Positions 22,586 to 33,216 of a stretch of 64,000 nucleotides of DNA are shown in pieces. Origin of the DNA: Sclerotiophoma versabilis (Eukaryota; Ascomycota; Dothideomycetes; Pleosporales; Didymellaceae); NCBI GenBank assembly GCA_012274445.1, contig JAAROD010000095.1, positions 1,488,001 to 1,552,000 of the forward strand, in the 5' to 3' direction. The notes below the pieces were generated by a model, which made no database searches, had not been told where the DNA came from, and worked only from the letters and a program-made list of their open reading frames with translations. The position numbers and the translations under genes were made by a program. Numbering within the stretch: the stretch's first letter is position 1; every line of letters begins with the position of its first letter.

Positions 22586-23923
22586 CTACGTCTTTGGTCT
22601 GACATGCACCGTAACCAAGCTCCCAGCACTCAAGAGCAAACACACCCCCGTGAACAGCACAATCGCCTTATACGTCCCAAGCCCATACCCTGCATCACCA
22701 CTCGACCACCGGAGCAAACCTGCACTAATCGGGCCTGCAGCAATATTCCCAATCCCCTTGCCGAAGTTGAACATGCCAAAGATGGCCTGCGCAGCAGAAG
22801 GTTCTTCGCTGACAGCAGTCACCATTCTCGCCCACATGGCGGTATATCCAGCGCCGAAGAATCCGTACAGGAGCGTAAATAGAACCAAGGGTGCTGTTGA
22901 GCGTGCGAGTCCCCAGGCGCTCAGTGTTGCGATTGCAGCAATTGATGCCGATGCTGTAATGAGTGCGTTGACCGACGTCCGCTTGTCTGAGAGATAGCCA
23001 AATGTGAACTGGCCTGCGACTTGAGAGACGCTCATGAGCGCCAACAAGAGCGCGCCTCTCGACGTGCTGAGGCCAATCGAGCTCGCATATGAAGGAAGAA
23101 AAAGGGCGGGAAAAAAGTATCCCAGTCCCATGAGCAAGTTGCTGATACTGTAAATCCAGAACAGCGGTATTCTGAGAAACGTCCAATCCGTTCTAAGCCT
23201 GACATTCTGTTGCTGTCCATGCCGCCCTTTCAGCAGCGGAATAAGCGGCCCCGTCACGACAAACAAAAACACGGCTACACCTCTCAACGTCGTCCTATGT
23301 CCGTACGTCCGAAGAAGAGCCTGGAGACTCAACGGCGTCACCGCCCCGCTAACACCAGATGCGCTGCAGAGAAGTCCGTACGCCATGCCCCGGCGGCGAA
23401 CCCAGTACTCGTCCACCATGGATAAGATGGGGTACTAGAAGATGACGAATCCAATGCCGTACAGCACTCCTTGACTCAGGATCAGTGTACTCAGAGAGTT
23501 AGCAAAGGATCCTGCTACAAGTCCAACGATGCATAACGGCCAGCCGACGAGGATCATGTGCGTTCTATACCCCGACCACCGGCGGATAAACGGTATCACC
23601 AACGGAGCGCCGAGATACGAGATACCTGATGCTGTGGTGCCGACGATGGAGATATAGGGGCTGTTGCGAAATTCGGGGATTGAACTGTAGTACTCTTGGA
23701 AAACACCAAAGGACAGGGGGAATCCCCAGAGGAGCGATTCAAATACGAAAGCGGAGAGGAGAAGACGCCATGCTTGGTGGCCGCCGTCGATTGGAGGGCC
23801 TGTTGTTGTTCGGTCTGGGAAGGCTGATGGTACTGGCGAGAGGCTTGATAATTCGATAGCTACTGGATCTTGGTATGAGGTACGATGAACTTCTACTGAA
23901 CGGTCCTCGGCATCGTGGGACAT
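22586..23923 (-). CDS. Monocarboxylate-type MFS transporter with an in-frame TAG
   Basis: One continuous frame of 445 codons from ATG 23923 to the stop at 22586, apart from a TAG at 23435-23437. The N-terminal 40 residues are polar, then GHQAWRLLLSAFVFESLLWGFPLSFGVFQEYY begins helix 1, as in fungal MCT-like (SLC16-type) carriers. Further family marks are YGIGFVIF, WVRRRGMAYGLLCSASGVSG and a second half of six helices ending in a short tail. The family is a proton-linked carrier of monocarboxylates or related acids; the substrate is unknown. Where the stop lies, relatives generally have Tyr in a FYYPILSMV-type motif, and the flanking residues are preserved. This points to a single recent nonsense change or a sequence error rather than long decay. 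No intron with acceptable signals removes it. Confidence 0.75.
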
Positions 23924-24223
23924 CGTGGCGGTCAATTCGTAGACTCTGCCCGTGATAGCATTAAGATGATGCCGTACAATTCAGTCTTGATTTGGAAATC
24001 TAAGGAAGCCAGCTTGTTATTGCTGTTACAACGCCGGATGTTAACAACACTGCCTCGGTTGCTGATCTTCACCCTTGCGTAGTGCCCCGCTCTCCCACCT
24101 CCAACCGCAGGCTTGGCTTCCTCTGGCTACAGAGCCACACAAAAGCTTAGCGCTTGTTTCCCAACTCTCTAGTCCCTGATATTACATTTGTTGTCAATGA
24201 ACTTGGATCCAGAAGTCAGCAGC
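23924..24223. other. Intergenic, MFS promoter side
   Basis: 300 bp between the MFS start and the end of the Pol iota gene. No feature recognised. Confidence 0.4.
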
Positions 24224-26713
24224 TCAATCTTGGACATGCCACCGCTCATGGGCACCCATCGCGAAGAGCGGCATGACCGCGCCACAGTCGTCGCACCGGT
24301 GTGTGTCGGTATCTAGCATATCATCATCTTCCTCCCAAACATGTTCCATGTCGCTGTCGTGCTCTTGGGAAGGCGTGGGCACATCTTCCGAGCCAATCTT
24401 GCCTGTTGGAAACTCTGACTCGTACAGGCGAGGCTCGTCCTTCTTGCTGGGCTCCTCTACGTACCCCACTGCCACGTTCTCATTTTCTGTAACGTTTCTT
24501 GTGCCCTCTTCGGCGGGTTCGTCTCGCACTCTGAAAAGCGAAAGTACGTCCTTCTGCCGTTTGAACATCTTTTCGATGTCCCTTCCGGCTCCACCCTTCT
24601 CACTTGCTCCTTCCACCATGTTCGCAGCCGCTAGGTTGACAAGACTCAAGTTCCAGCCTTGCTTTTCGGGGTGTAGATGTCGGAAGAGTGGTATCAAAGT
24701 CTCGCGTACCATCCTTTCGGCCAGTACTTCGACAGCTGCGTTCAAGTCGAAGAAGAAGTTGGGCATTGGTGCTGACCTAGAAATGCGCGCAAACGAACGA
24801 TTACGACTACCATCTGGATTCTGTGGTGGGCGCGGACGTGTGGAGAGGCGAATGATCTTTGGATGAGCAAGCCAGCGTTTGGCTGGTGCTGTGTTGATTG
24901 CAGCTGAATCTTCCGTTCGCTCCTGGTCAACTCCTACCAAGTCAGTGCGCATCCGTTTTACCAGACTGATTGCAAGAATGCGCAGCTGCTTTACCACTTC
25001 CTCGATCGTGTCGAGCCGTTTGTAACTATTCTCGATGCTGATTTGCCGAGGTATCTCGCGAGCCTGACTGACGGGTGTATCATCGCAGCCGTTCAGTAGG
25101 TCCCAGACTCGAGAACCTATTCCGTGCGGCGTCCCTGGACCTCCAAGTACTCGCTCCAAGACATCTGGGCCCATTTCAGGGTACGTGCGAACATCTCGAA
25201 CTCGCACATCTTCCTTGGTTCCACCATACACTAGACCAGTGTCGAAGCTTGCCGGGCGCTGTAGAACATGATGTCGAAGCTTTTGGGCAATTTTGAAGCC
25301 AATACCAGGGATCTTGCCAACCTCGTGATCATCAATGAAAGGGGTGACATTGTCCCATTCATCATCGTCAGCCGTGTATGGGGGTATCAGCGTTGTTTGA
25401 GTGTTGGGCTTGTGAAGATTGCCAACCAGCTTGGAGAGAAGCTTGTTGGTCGAGACGCCCACAGTAGCCGTGTAGCCTAGATCATACTCGAGCTTCTGTC
25501 GAATATGCTGAGCCAAGTGACTTGCTAGCAGTGTTCGAAGCCGTAAAGTTTCATGTGAGTTGGCATCTGATGGTATGCGTCAGGTGTCAATTGAAAAGAG
25601 AATGTTGAAACATGAAACATGGAGAAACAATGGCCATTATGCCAACACGTATCGAGTACTCTTGGCATGATGCCTGTTGAGAGCATAAAATCCATGAGAC
25701 GATGCTACCGCTCACTTGTCGCATTGTGAGTTTCTTGAGTACTGCAGAAGCACAAGCATGTAGTTCATGCAGTCCTGTTGCAACGTAAAAGACAGAAAAG
25801 CTTACCACATGTTTCATTTGGCAGCTCTGGATAGACATGACCGGCATAATTGGTCGCATCGAAAGGGAAGCCCACCAGTGGATCATGCTTTGACAAACGA
25901 AAGAAGGAGTTGCTGAGGTTGGACGAGTTCAGGGTCGTGACATTGTTGTCAACCAGATCAGACACATCGAGCCAGACCTCGTCAAAGCCAAGTCGTTCAC
26001 AACGTGAGTTCCAAGAGAAAGAGCTCAAGAAGGCGTAGAGTTGTTTCGAGGCATCCCTGAACCTGGTGAGGTCCTCGCCCAAGACGATGACTACATCAGG
26101 ACAAACTTTTTTTGCCTCTGTAATCAGCTGCAGCTTGTACAATCCCTGAACAAGTCAGCAGACTGGTACTTAGCTTGGTCTGTAGTCGCGTAATGCATAT
26201 GCGCTGCTGTTAATGCACACGACTGTACTTGCGTAGCCTTAGTCTCGACAACAGCACGTGAGGGAGGTGTGATAGGAGACAAGAGTTGTACCCTTCGACG
26301 AGCCTCATAATTGCATGTCACGACGATCTGCTTCTGCTGCACGGCGAGGGGGAGCGCCTTGAGGTGTGGCTGCTCGCGCTCGAATACACTGGCGTAGAAA
26401 CAGTCCTAATCGGGAGCGTGTAAGCCATAGTCATGTGCCAGTCATCTCAACATAGTCATGACTCTCGGCGCACAGGGCAACACGTACGTAGTCCTAAATT
26501 TGTACAGACAGCACGTTAGCAACGCTGAGTACGATCAGACGCAAGCAATTACGACGATGGCGAAGGTGGTCCACGGCGTCCAGGCGTTCCTGGCAAGGCT
26601 GTGTAACGACCGCGACGGGATGCCTGGCTGTTGTCTATTGTGTGCTGACATACAAAGTGGAGGATGGTTGAGTCGAGCTGGCGCTTCAGCCTTGTCCTGT
26701 GAGGGCCGTTCAT
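24224..26713 (-). CDS. POLI: DNA polymerase iota (Y-family translesion polymerase)
   Basis: The model is complement(24224..25566, 25806..26145, 26292..26405, 26488..26493, 26654..26713), 620 aa. It copies past DNA lesions in the nucleus. Splicing restores the catalytic ILHFDYDCFYASVFE block. Asp21 comes from a 6-nt exon, Asp23 opens the next exon, and Asp115-Glu116 lie in LGFDEVWLDV. QQKQIVVTCNYEARRRG and GEDLTRFRD are typical of Pol iota rather than Pol eta. Also present are VGVSTNKLLSKLVGNLHKPNTQT, VGKIPGIGFKIAQKL (helix-hairpin-helix) and a little-finger domain. The C-terminal CDDCGAVMPLFAMGAHERWH is a C2H2, UBZ-like finger that would bind ubiquitinated PCNA. PCNA is loaded by the RFC1 product encoded nearby; the proximity is probably chance. 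Intron sizes are 160, 82, 146 and 239 nt. All exon phases close. Confidence 0.9.
26488..26493 (-). other. POLI: Predicted 6-nt microexon of Pol iota (Asp-Tyr)
   Basis: On the minus strand the six bases GACTAC are preceded by a branch (GCTAAC) and TTTAG acceptor and followed directly by GTACGT. They supply Asp-Tyr between exon 1 (ending ILHF) and exon 3 (beginning DCFYAS). Without them the protein would lack the first metal-binding Asp of the DxD pair. Confidence 0.75.
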
Positions 26714-27180
26714 CGCGAAGCGAACTGCGAAGCCACCTGGCCGGAGGGAGTCGGCGGCTCGCAGTCTGACGTGCGTAGGCAGGTGCCGCGTTGGTGGAGG
26801 AGCAGGTGCGGAGGATGCAAAACAAGAGGGCGCTACGGGCTGGTTACGAGTGGGTCGCGGCTCCCTGTTTGTTCAAGGATTCCTTAGCGTGCCTGCCAAA
26901 AATAACCTGGGTAGCCGCTGCCTCTCAGCACGCGCGTCTACCACGAAACGAGAGATGGCGGGCTTCTCAAAAGCAGCGCGGCCCCGCGCGCAGTCCTTGA
27001 TTCCGGGTGTCAGAACGCAATACACATATACGCGATAATACCAGGACGACTCGACGGACACCTGCACTTGTCTCCATCAGCAGATACGAGCGCTGCACCT
27101 GGCCAGAGAAGGCTGACGGATCCCCGCCACACTGCCTCTGCCTGCGCCCACCTGGCTCGCAAGTGCGGCAAGTCTCACAC
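26714..27180. other. Divergent promoter region, Pol iota / conserved orphan
   Basis: 467 bp between the Pol iota start and the start chosen for the next gene. The open frame that begins at 27007 uses GTG, so the stretch is treated as 5' UTR and promoter. No RNA gene seen. Confidence 0.4.
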
Positions 27181-28146
27181 ATGATGCTCTCGACTATATC
27201 ATCACACCCCACGCCGCCCACCTTCTCGTCGTCACCTGCACTGCAGTCCACCATGGCCACCTCGCTGCCTATAATGCCCTCGCGGCCCTCGCAGCGCCCT
27301 AAGCTCACCGTCAACACCCACCAGCCCCGCGTCTTTGGCAAAGGCGCCTCGTTACGACTGGACACGCTCAGCGCAGTCTCGCCCACCGTGCGCAACACCT
27401 TCAGCAACGCATACGAGCCCACTACAACAACAAACACATCGAACACGCTGAACACTTACGTCGCGCCACCACCTGGGCCGCCTGCAAAGCTGCGCCTGGA
27501 CATCAGCAACACCACCTCGACTCCGGCCAGCATATCCACCCCGGACTCAGCCTCGACTCTCTCCTCATCGACACTCACATCGGCCTCCAGCGAGTCAGCC
27601 AGCAGCACCATACCGTACAAGCAACCCCACAACCTCAACTCCATTCTCGCCAACAGTCAGATAGTCCCACGCAAGATGGCCTCAAGACCCATGTTCCCTG
27701 CGGAGAAGCGCGTGTCGTTTCGCACACCGTTGGAAGAGGAGATTAAGACCGTCAAGTACACCTGGGCCAACTCAGACCTGGAGTCATCTAGTTCGACGTT
27801 GACTTCTCTGGACTCGACATCGTCTACATCGACAGACTCAACCTCCACCGAGGAAAAAGCCACAGTCACGCACCACTCAGTCACTTCGAAACTCGGCAAG
27901 CCCTTGCTGTCACTCCAGTCAGCCTCAGAGAAGCCTGCCGTTGTAACAATAGAGAGCCCGCCTAGTCAGCGAAAGCCACCCAGACTTGGAGACAAGCGAG
28001 ACTCATCCGAATCTGAAGACGACAGTGACACCTGCCCGCAGACGCCCGTCGCTGGCCGACGGAAACGCAGTCGAGACTGGCGGTGGACACTTGGCAAGCT
28101 GCCTGGCGACAGTACCTCCACAGCGAGCAATGACGACAGCAGCTGA
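27181..28146 (+). CDS. Conserved Pezizomycotina protein of unknown function
   Basis: A single-exon frame of 321 aa from ATG 27181, the first ATG in a longer open frame. Low-complexity Ser/Thr/Pro sequence surrounds three conserved-looking islands. These are RPKLTVNTHQPRVFGKG near residue 40, then SPTVRNTFSNAYEP, then RPMFPAEKRVSFRTPLEEEI followed by KTVKYTWANSDLE near residue 175. The C-terminus is basic with an acidic patch, ending in a SRDWRWTLGKLPGD segment. This island order matches a widespread but uncharacterised filamentous-fungal protein family (recalled pattern, not checked). The protein is probably disordered and phosphorylated; localisation and role are unknown. Confidence 0.8.
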   Translation: MMLSTISSHPTPPTFSSSPALQSTMATSLPIMPSRPSQRPKLTVNTHQPRVFGKGASLRLDTLSAVSPTVRNTFSNAYEPTTTTNTSNTLNTYVAPPPGPPAKLRLDISNTTSTPASISTPDSASTLSSSTLTSASSESASSTIPYKQPHNLNSILANSQIVPRKMASRPMFPAEKRVSFRTPLEEEIKTVKYTWANSDLESSSSTLTSLDSTSSTSTDSTSTEEKATVTHHSVTSKLGKPLLSLQSASEKPAVVTIESPPSQRKPPRLGDKRDSSESEDDSDTCPQTPVAGRRKRSRDWRWTLGKLPGDSTSTASNDDSS

Positions 28147-28892
28147 GACATGACGAGTTGAGCACTACTACATTATGGCATTGGATACACTACAGGGCAT
28201 TGGGCCCATGGCGTTGGTTAGCATTTTCGGTGTTGTTTGTTTCGATGATACCACCTGCATTAGCACTCCTCGGAGGCTACCCCACCTTATCGCATTTCTC
28301 TGCATACTACCTATTACCTACCTATTACCTCACCTCTACCATATCTTCTAGTTTCATACTACCAGCATCAGTAGCTGCGCTATTGACAATACATATTCTA
28401 CCACCCAACATGTCTCAGAAGTCGTGATCAACGTCCAGACCCTTGAATGAATATGAGCACTAAGATCCTGGCAGTTGAGCGCCGAAATGACGATTTGTCA
28501 TTGCCGTATCCGGAAGTGATGAACGCCATCTGTGGATCGATCTTACACATGCATGTACACGTTTCTATTCTCGACCTGCACCCAGAACAATTCCCTCTCC
28601 TCGTTGCGCGACGCCTATTCGCGCATCTAATCCCTTCCCTTTTTGCCCCTGCATACGCGTTCGCGCAATCGCTGGTTGAGGCGCTCAATCGACTTGGGAT
28701 GATGTCATGCGAATACGGGCCGCTATGCTCGGAATAGGTAAAAACATGCTGACTGGAGTTAATTGCGGGTCTGAGTTTGAATCACAAAATTGCTCGATGA
28801 GTAGTGGGGCTGAGATGTGTTTTGCTGCGATCAAACCCTGACTTCTCTGCGCGTCAGGCTGCGACAGCACAGAATAGGCTGGAGCGCCCATG

Positions 28893-28925
28893 TTGTGAGG
28901 CCCTTGTGAGGCCCTTGTGAGGCCC
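28893..28925. repeat. Three tandem copies of an 11-bp unit
   Basis: TTGTGAGGCCC occurs three times in direct succession in intergenic DNA. Confidence 0.8.
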
Positions 28926-29564
28926 GTTTTGTGGGGCAGCCATGTTGTGGGTGCAAACGAAACGGTTTTGCGACACGGAGAGGGGTTGGGCACAGCGTTG
29001 CAGACGCTGTTGAGTGGCCTTGGAAGCATGGCAGACTCACTGCCAGGTGTCACGAGGTGCTTGTTTGACGCTCGTCTTCGTTACCCACATGCAAGACGAG
29101 GCGGCTGTTTGGTCTCGAAATGAGGCTCGGCGACACGAATGTATCTCGGATGGCAGGCACCGGCATCCTTGTGCCACGATGAGGACTCGTACATGGGTGT
29201 GTGTCTGCAAGATAGCACTGTACACACGACGCTATCTGTGTCACTGGGGTAAGTATTGACGATCATTTACTTGCAGTGAAAAAGTCGCGCCGCATTAGGG
29301 AGTACCAGCGGAAAACCACACCCGTATTTCCCCAGACACAGGCGCCCAGACGCTCTGAACGCTCTCTGAGACCGGCTGCATTTCTACAATAGCAGTTCGT
29401 ATCGCAGCCATAGCCAATACTGTTCCTCGTAAAGGCGTAGACCGGTGCTAAATCTTACACCACCAGCTCGTATATAGTGTTTGTGCAGCCGCCAGGTACC
29501 GGTCGGGGCTTGTTACCAGTAGAGGCTCAATCCCGGTAGCGACTCTTTCCCGTACAGACTTGTT

Positions 29565-29735
29565 ACCAGTAGGGCTCGTACCGTGGCGACTCGTTACCAG
29601 TAAGCTCGCCAATAAGCTCGCCAGTAAGCTCATCACCAGTAAGCCCATCACCGACCTCATTACCAGCAACCTCATCACCAACAATCTCATTGCCAGTAAT
29701 CTCATCACCGGTAATCTCATTACCAACAGCAAGAC
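29565..29735. repeat. Degenerate minisatellite, about 15-bp unit
   Basis: Variants of CTCATCACCAGTAA, CTCATTACCAGCAA and CTCGCCAGTAAG follow each other across about 170 bp. In one frame the translation gives LLVMR-type repeats. Confidence 0.8.
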
Positions 29736-30104
29736 CCCCCCTCCTCTCCCCTCCCCTCCCAGCAGAACAGTCCCTCCACTACACCACACTACACCACACA
29801 CTACATACAGTTCCACAACATACCGCTCCAGAACATCCACCAGTCCAGACCGCCTAGCGGCCCTGCCCCCCAAAATAGAAAAATAACCCCCCACAATCTC
29901 ACACATGCAAACCGTTCGAGGCTCGCTACGGCATCCCCCCTAATTAATTATCCACTTTCTCTGTGCCCTTTCACGCTCGCGTAAGGATCTGCTGTTCAAC
30001 CTTTCCCTCACTGCATGCATCTATACAAGATGTGATGGCATGTCAAGCAAGCAAGTAAACAAACATTTGCACGCAGCGGATGGGAGGCCGGGGGAGGGGA
30101 GGGG

Positions 30105-30180
30105 ATTAATTTTTAAATTTTTTTTTTTTTTTAATTTTTTTCTCAATTTTTTTGTCTTTCTTCCTTTCTTTCTTTCTTTC
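30105..30180. repeat. T-rich low-complexity tract
   Basis: Runs of T with short A interruptions, ending in CTTT tetramers (TTTCTTTCTTTC). Could be a pyrimidine promoter tract, but no plus-strand gene follows within reach. Confidence 0.7.
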
Positions 30181-30713
30181 TAAATTAAATCACTTCAATA
30201 GGTTGCTTGCGTGTTGCTTGCTCGCTTGGCTTTCCTGCCGAGCGGGCGGGTGGGCTTCTCGGACTCGCGCGAGATTCGGGCGGTGTTTCACGATCGAGGG
30301 ATGCGTGCTGGGATCGGGCGGAGGCGGGTGTGGCGTATGGTGTACCGGTATGGCCGTGGGGTGTGGCTGTGCGGTGTGTGTCGGGGGTATTTGGGAGTGG
30401 TTGGGTTCGTCTTGTGAGCGCTGCGTGGCGATCTGCGGGTTTGGTCCAAGAGGCTGCGTTGTGCTGGGTTACGCTGCATTGGAGCTTCGATCATGTTCAG
30501 GCTTCGGGGTCTTTTGAGCTTTGCAGATTTCGAATTGAATTTGGTAATGCCCGTTTGTGGAGATGCGTGAGTATCGGTTAGCTGGTCGTTTCGGTGGTAT
30601 CGATCTGCTTTCTATGCTTCACGCCAAGTGGATAGATTGTTCGGATACATTCAGACGGATTTTCATCTTGAGCTGACTACCAAGGAGCTGTTTCAACATT
30701 CTCCTTGCTGCTC

Positions 30714-32370
30714 TTAGTCGATTTCCAAGACTCTGTGCAATATCTTCCCAAACACTCCCCTTACACGTCTCTGATTCTCCTGCGCCGCAGTCATCACGAC
30801 AGCAGCGCTGAGCGCAAACGCTACATGCTCCTTCCACCTCTGCTCAGGGAGATATCGGCGGGGAAACCAGGTTGCAGCCGCTCTGGGTAGCACGAACAGC
30901 ACGATCTCGAGACGCTTTTTCGACTCCTCTGTCAGGATACTGAGTCCACATGACAGACACCCGCTTAACACACACAGCCCGGAGTCCCACATCTGTGGCG
31001 TGACAGTCTTCTGTGAGAACAACTTCGGCCCAAGACGTGTTCGCGACAAGCAGACTCCGTAGTAAAAGAACGCAATGAAGGCACCAAGAAACGAAGAGCG
31101 TCTTGTGGCATCCCCAATCGCTACTACCAATGTCCGTTTCGTCAGTCCAGCCAGACGGTCCCCACGGCGCCCGGTCTTCATCAGATGTCTAACTAACACA
31201 AAGAGCTGCAACGGAAAGTACATCTTTGCGGCAAAAGCCCAGCCCCGCCAGAACCGCCAGAGAGCATGCTTCTCGCAGCTCTTCCCGCAGCCCATGTGCA
31301 CCAGTTCACACGGCACTGGTACCGTCTTCGCGGGGTCGCCTGCGTCTTCTGGCATCCCGTAATCGCGCGCCATGGAGCCGAGGAGGGGTGCCATGCCTGT
31401 CTCTTTGCCATACTGGAAGGTGCCATATCGCGCGTGTCGCAGGGCGAGAACAAGGCGGTGGTCCAATTCTGCTGCGGCAGAGATCCAGGCATTATAGCTT
31501 TGGGGTAGGCGGCTGGGACTGTAGAACCAGGACCACATTATTGTGGCGGCGGAGAAGCAGAACAGCGGTATGGGGAGCTTACTGGTGGCTCTGCGAAGGG
31601 GAGAAGAGGGGTTGAGTGAGGAGGTAGTTGTACCTACTACGATGTCTAGGGCGCGGATGACCGCAAAAAGCGTAAGGTCCATAGTTCTACCTGCGAGGTC
31701 AGGTCTCGAGAGGGCGGCCATGTCCATCGAGTTTTCCTCGGGCGGTTCATCAAAGGGACCCGGTGCAAACCTGTTAAGCACTGGTGTTTGGTCCGGAGTA
31801 GCCAACGCTCCATAGTCGGGAGGAGCATTGTTGAGCAGCTTGAACGAGAAAGAGGCCGAGAGGAGGGCTGCGAGGAACCTGGCCAGCAAGCGAGCAACTC
31901 GAAAATCAAGAGGTCTTGAAGACGTGAACCGAGGTAGAATGATGTCGAGTACAGCGTTGATGGGGATTTGAAGGAGTGTCGATCCTCCAACAAGAACGGC
32001 GCAGAATGTGGGGAAACGATGGACGGCAAGTGCCTCACGGAAGGTGTGGATAGTCTTTCGCACTTGTGTTAGCAGATGGTAGGATATGGTGGATCTCGCA
32101 CACTACGTTTGCGCAAGCTCTGGTACACGGCGGTTCAGATAGCAAAGTCACCCACCTGCAGCCATGCCGCTCGAACGGTCAGCTTCCTCTTCCCTAGAAA
32201 GAACAGTATCCTCGCCAAACGCGGACTAGTGCTCGACAACAGGGCCAGCAGGTAAGCAGTGGTGAGCCTGAGGGCCAGAGTCAGTTCACATCGGACATGC
32301 CGACAGAGGTGCGATCTTACGGTTTCGCAAGGCGCAAGTGTGCAACCGCGCCTGATGGTCGCGGTGCCAT
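30714..32370 (-). CDS. TMEM135-like multi-pass membrane protein
   Basis: The model is complement(30714..32062, 32152..32267, 32321..32370), 504 aa. Residues 1-55 are joined by two introns and include a first helix (TTAYLLALLSSTSP). The frame then reads VRKTIHTFREALAVHRFPTFCAVLVGGSTLLQ. The signature is PCELVHMGCGKSCEKHALWRF followed by a helix-rich segment (GWAFAAKMYFPLQLFVLVRHL), the TMEM135 cysteine-rich region. Several hydrophobic helices follow, with a TRRSSFLGAFIAFFYYGVC segment resembling the Tim17-like part of TMEM135. Animal TMEM135 affects mitochondrial and peroxisomal dynamics; the fungal role is not established. Intron 2 (32063-32151) uses a GTGACT donor, the least certain junction. 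Confidence 0.8.
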
Positions 32371-33216
32371 TGCAGCGAGTGGCAGCAGCAGCTGCTGCAG
32401 GGGCGCGGGTGCAGGTGATTTCCTGGCAGACCAGGGCAGCAGGAGGGAGATTAAGGGAACGAGACGGAAGCTAGTCCGAGGCAGCTGGCGAGTGCATGGA
32501 TAGCTTTGCGAGGATCGACAGGTTCGCGGAGCAGATACTCGATGGAGCACGAGCGATGCAAGCAATAGGAGGGCCGGGGGCCAGAGACGACTCACGACGC
32601 CTCACGACGACTCACGACGCCGGCCGAGCAGGAGGCGGCAGGCAGAGGTGGTGACGGAGGCGCCTCGTGACGGCTGCGAGTGACATGCAGGGGACGAGGC
32701 AACGGCGGAGGGGATGGGTGTTTGTAGATCTGGGGTAGCTCGGACGACTGGGCAGCAGGTGCAGCCGAGCCGGGCCCGCAAGCAGCCTCGGACACGTGCC
32801 GGGCAAAGTTCTGACATGTGAACATGCGCAGACTGGGCGTGACGGTGCACGACACCTTCACCTTGCCCACCGCCAGCCTCCGTGCCGACCGCCGTGCAGC
32901 CGTGCAGCCGTCCGCCGTCCGCCGTCCAGTGCCGCCGCGCTGTCAGTTGGCCATGTCTGCTGCGAGTTGCGACTGCACCACCGGCACCGCTGTCCACGCC
33001 CTGCTGCCATTGCCCTCGCCGGCTCGCCGCCTCTGCGCACCGCACCCAGCACGCCGCCGCGCTCCCGCCTAGAGCTGGGCGTGCTCCGCTGCACGCCATT
33101 GCGCGCCCCCCGCGACGACAGCCGCACGCCTGCAAGCCGCCAAGCTGGAGCTCCTCTCGCGACCGCCGTCTGCAGGCTTCGAGGGCGCTGCCGCCAGAGG
33201 CCTCCCTCGTCCCGCC
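32371..33216. other. Divergent intergenic region
   Basis: 846 bp between the TMEM135-like gene and the plus-strand bHLH gene. It is GC-rich in its right half, which produces many overlapping frames on both strands. None has codon or family support. It probably contains both promoters. Confidence 0.4.

Larger units (their letters stand above)
28147..30713. other. Long intergenic region with tandem repeats
   Basis: 2.6 kb with no supportable gene. It holds an 11-bp triplicate near 28893-28925, a degenerate minisatellite at 29565-29735 and a T-rich tract at about 30105-30180. The 29448-29906 minus frame is the translation of the minisatellite. GT-rich sequence at 30200-30560 gives overlapping short frames without family signal. 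Confidence 0.5.

Noticed and set aside
28158..28427. Hydrophobic plus-strand frame right after the conserved orphan
   Set aside because: Starts at TTG, lies in the likely 3' UTR, and its residues (LLPTYYLTST) come from CTACC repeats.
29448..29906. 152-codon minus-strand frame with LLVMR repeats
   Set aside because: Direct translation of the minisatellite at 29565-29735.
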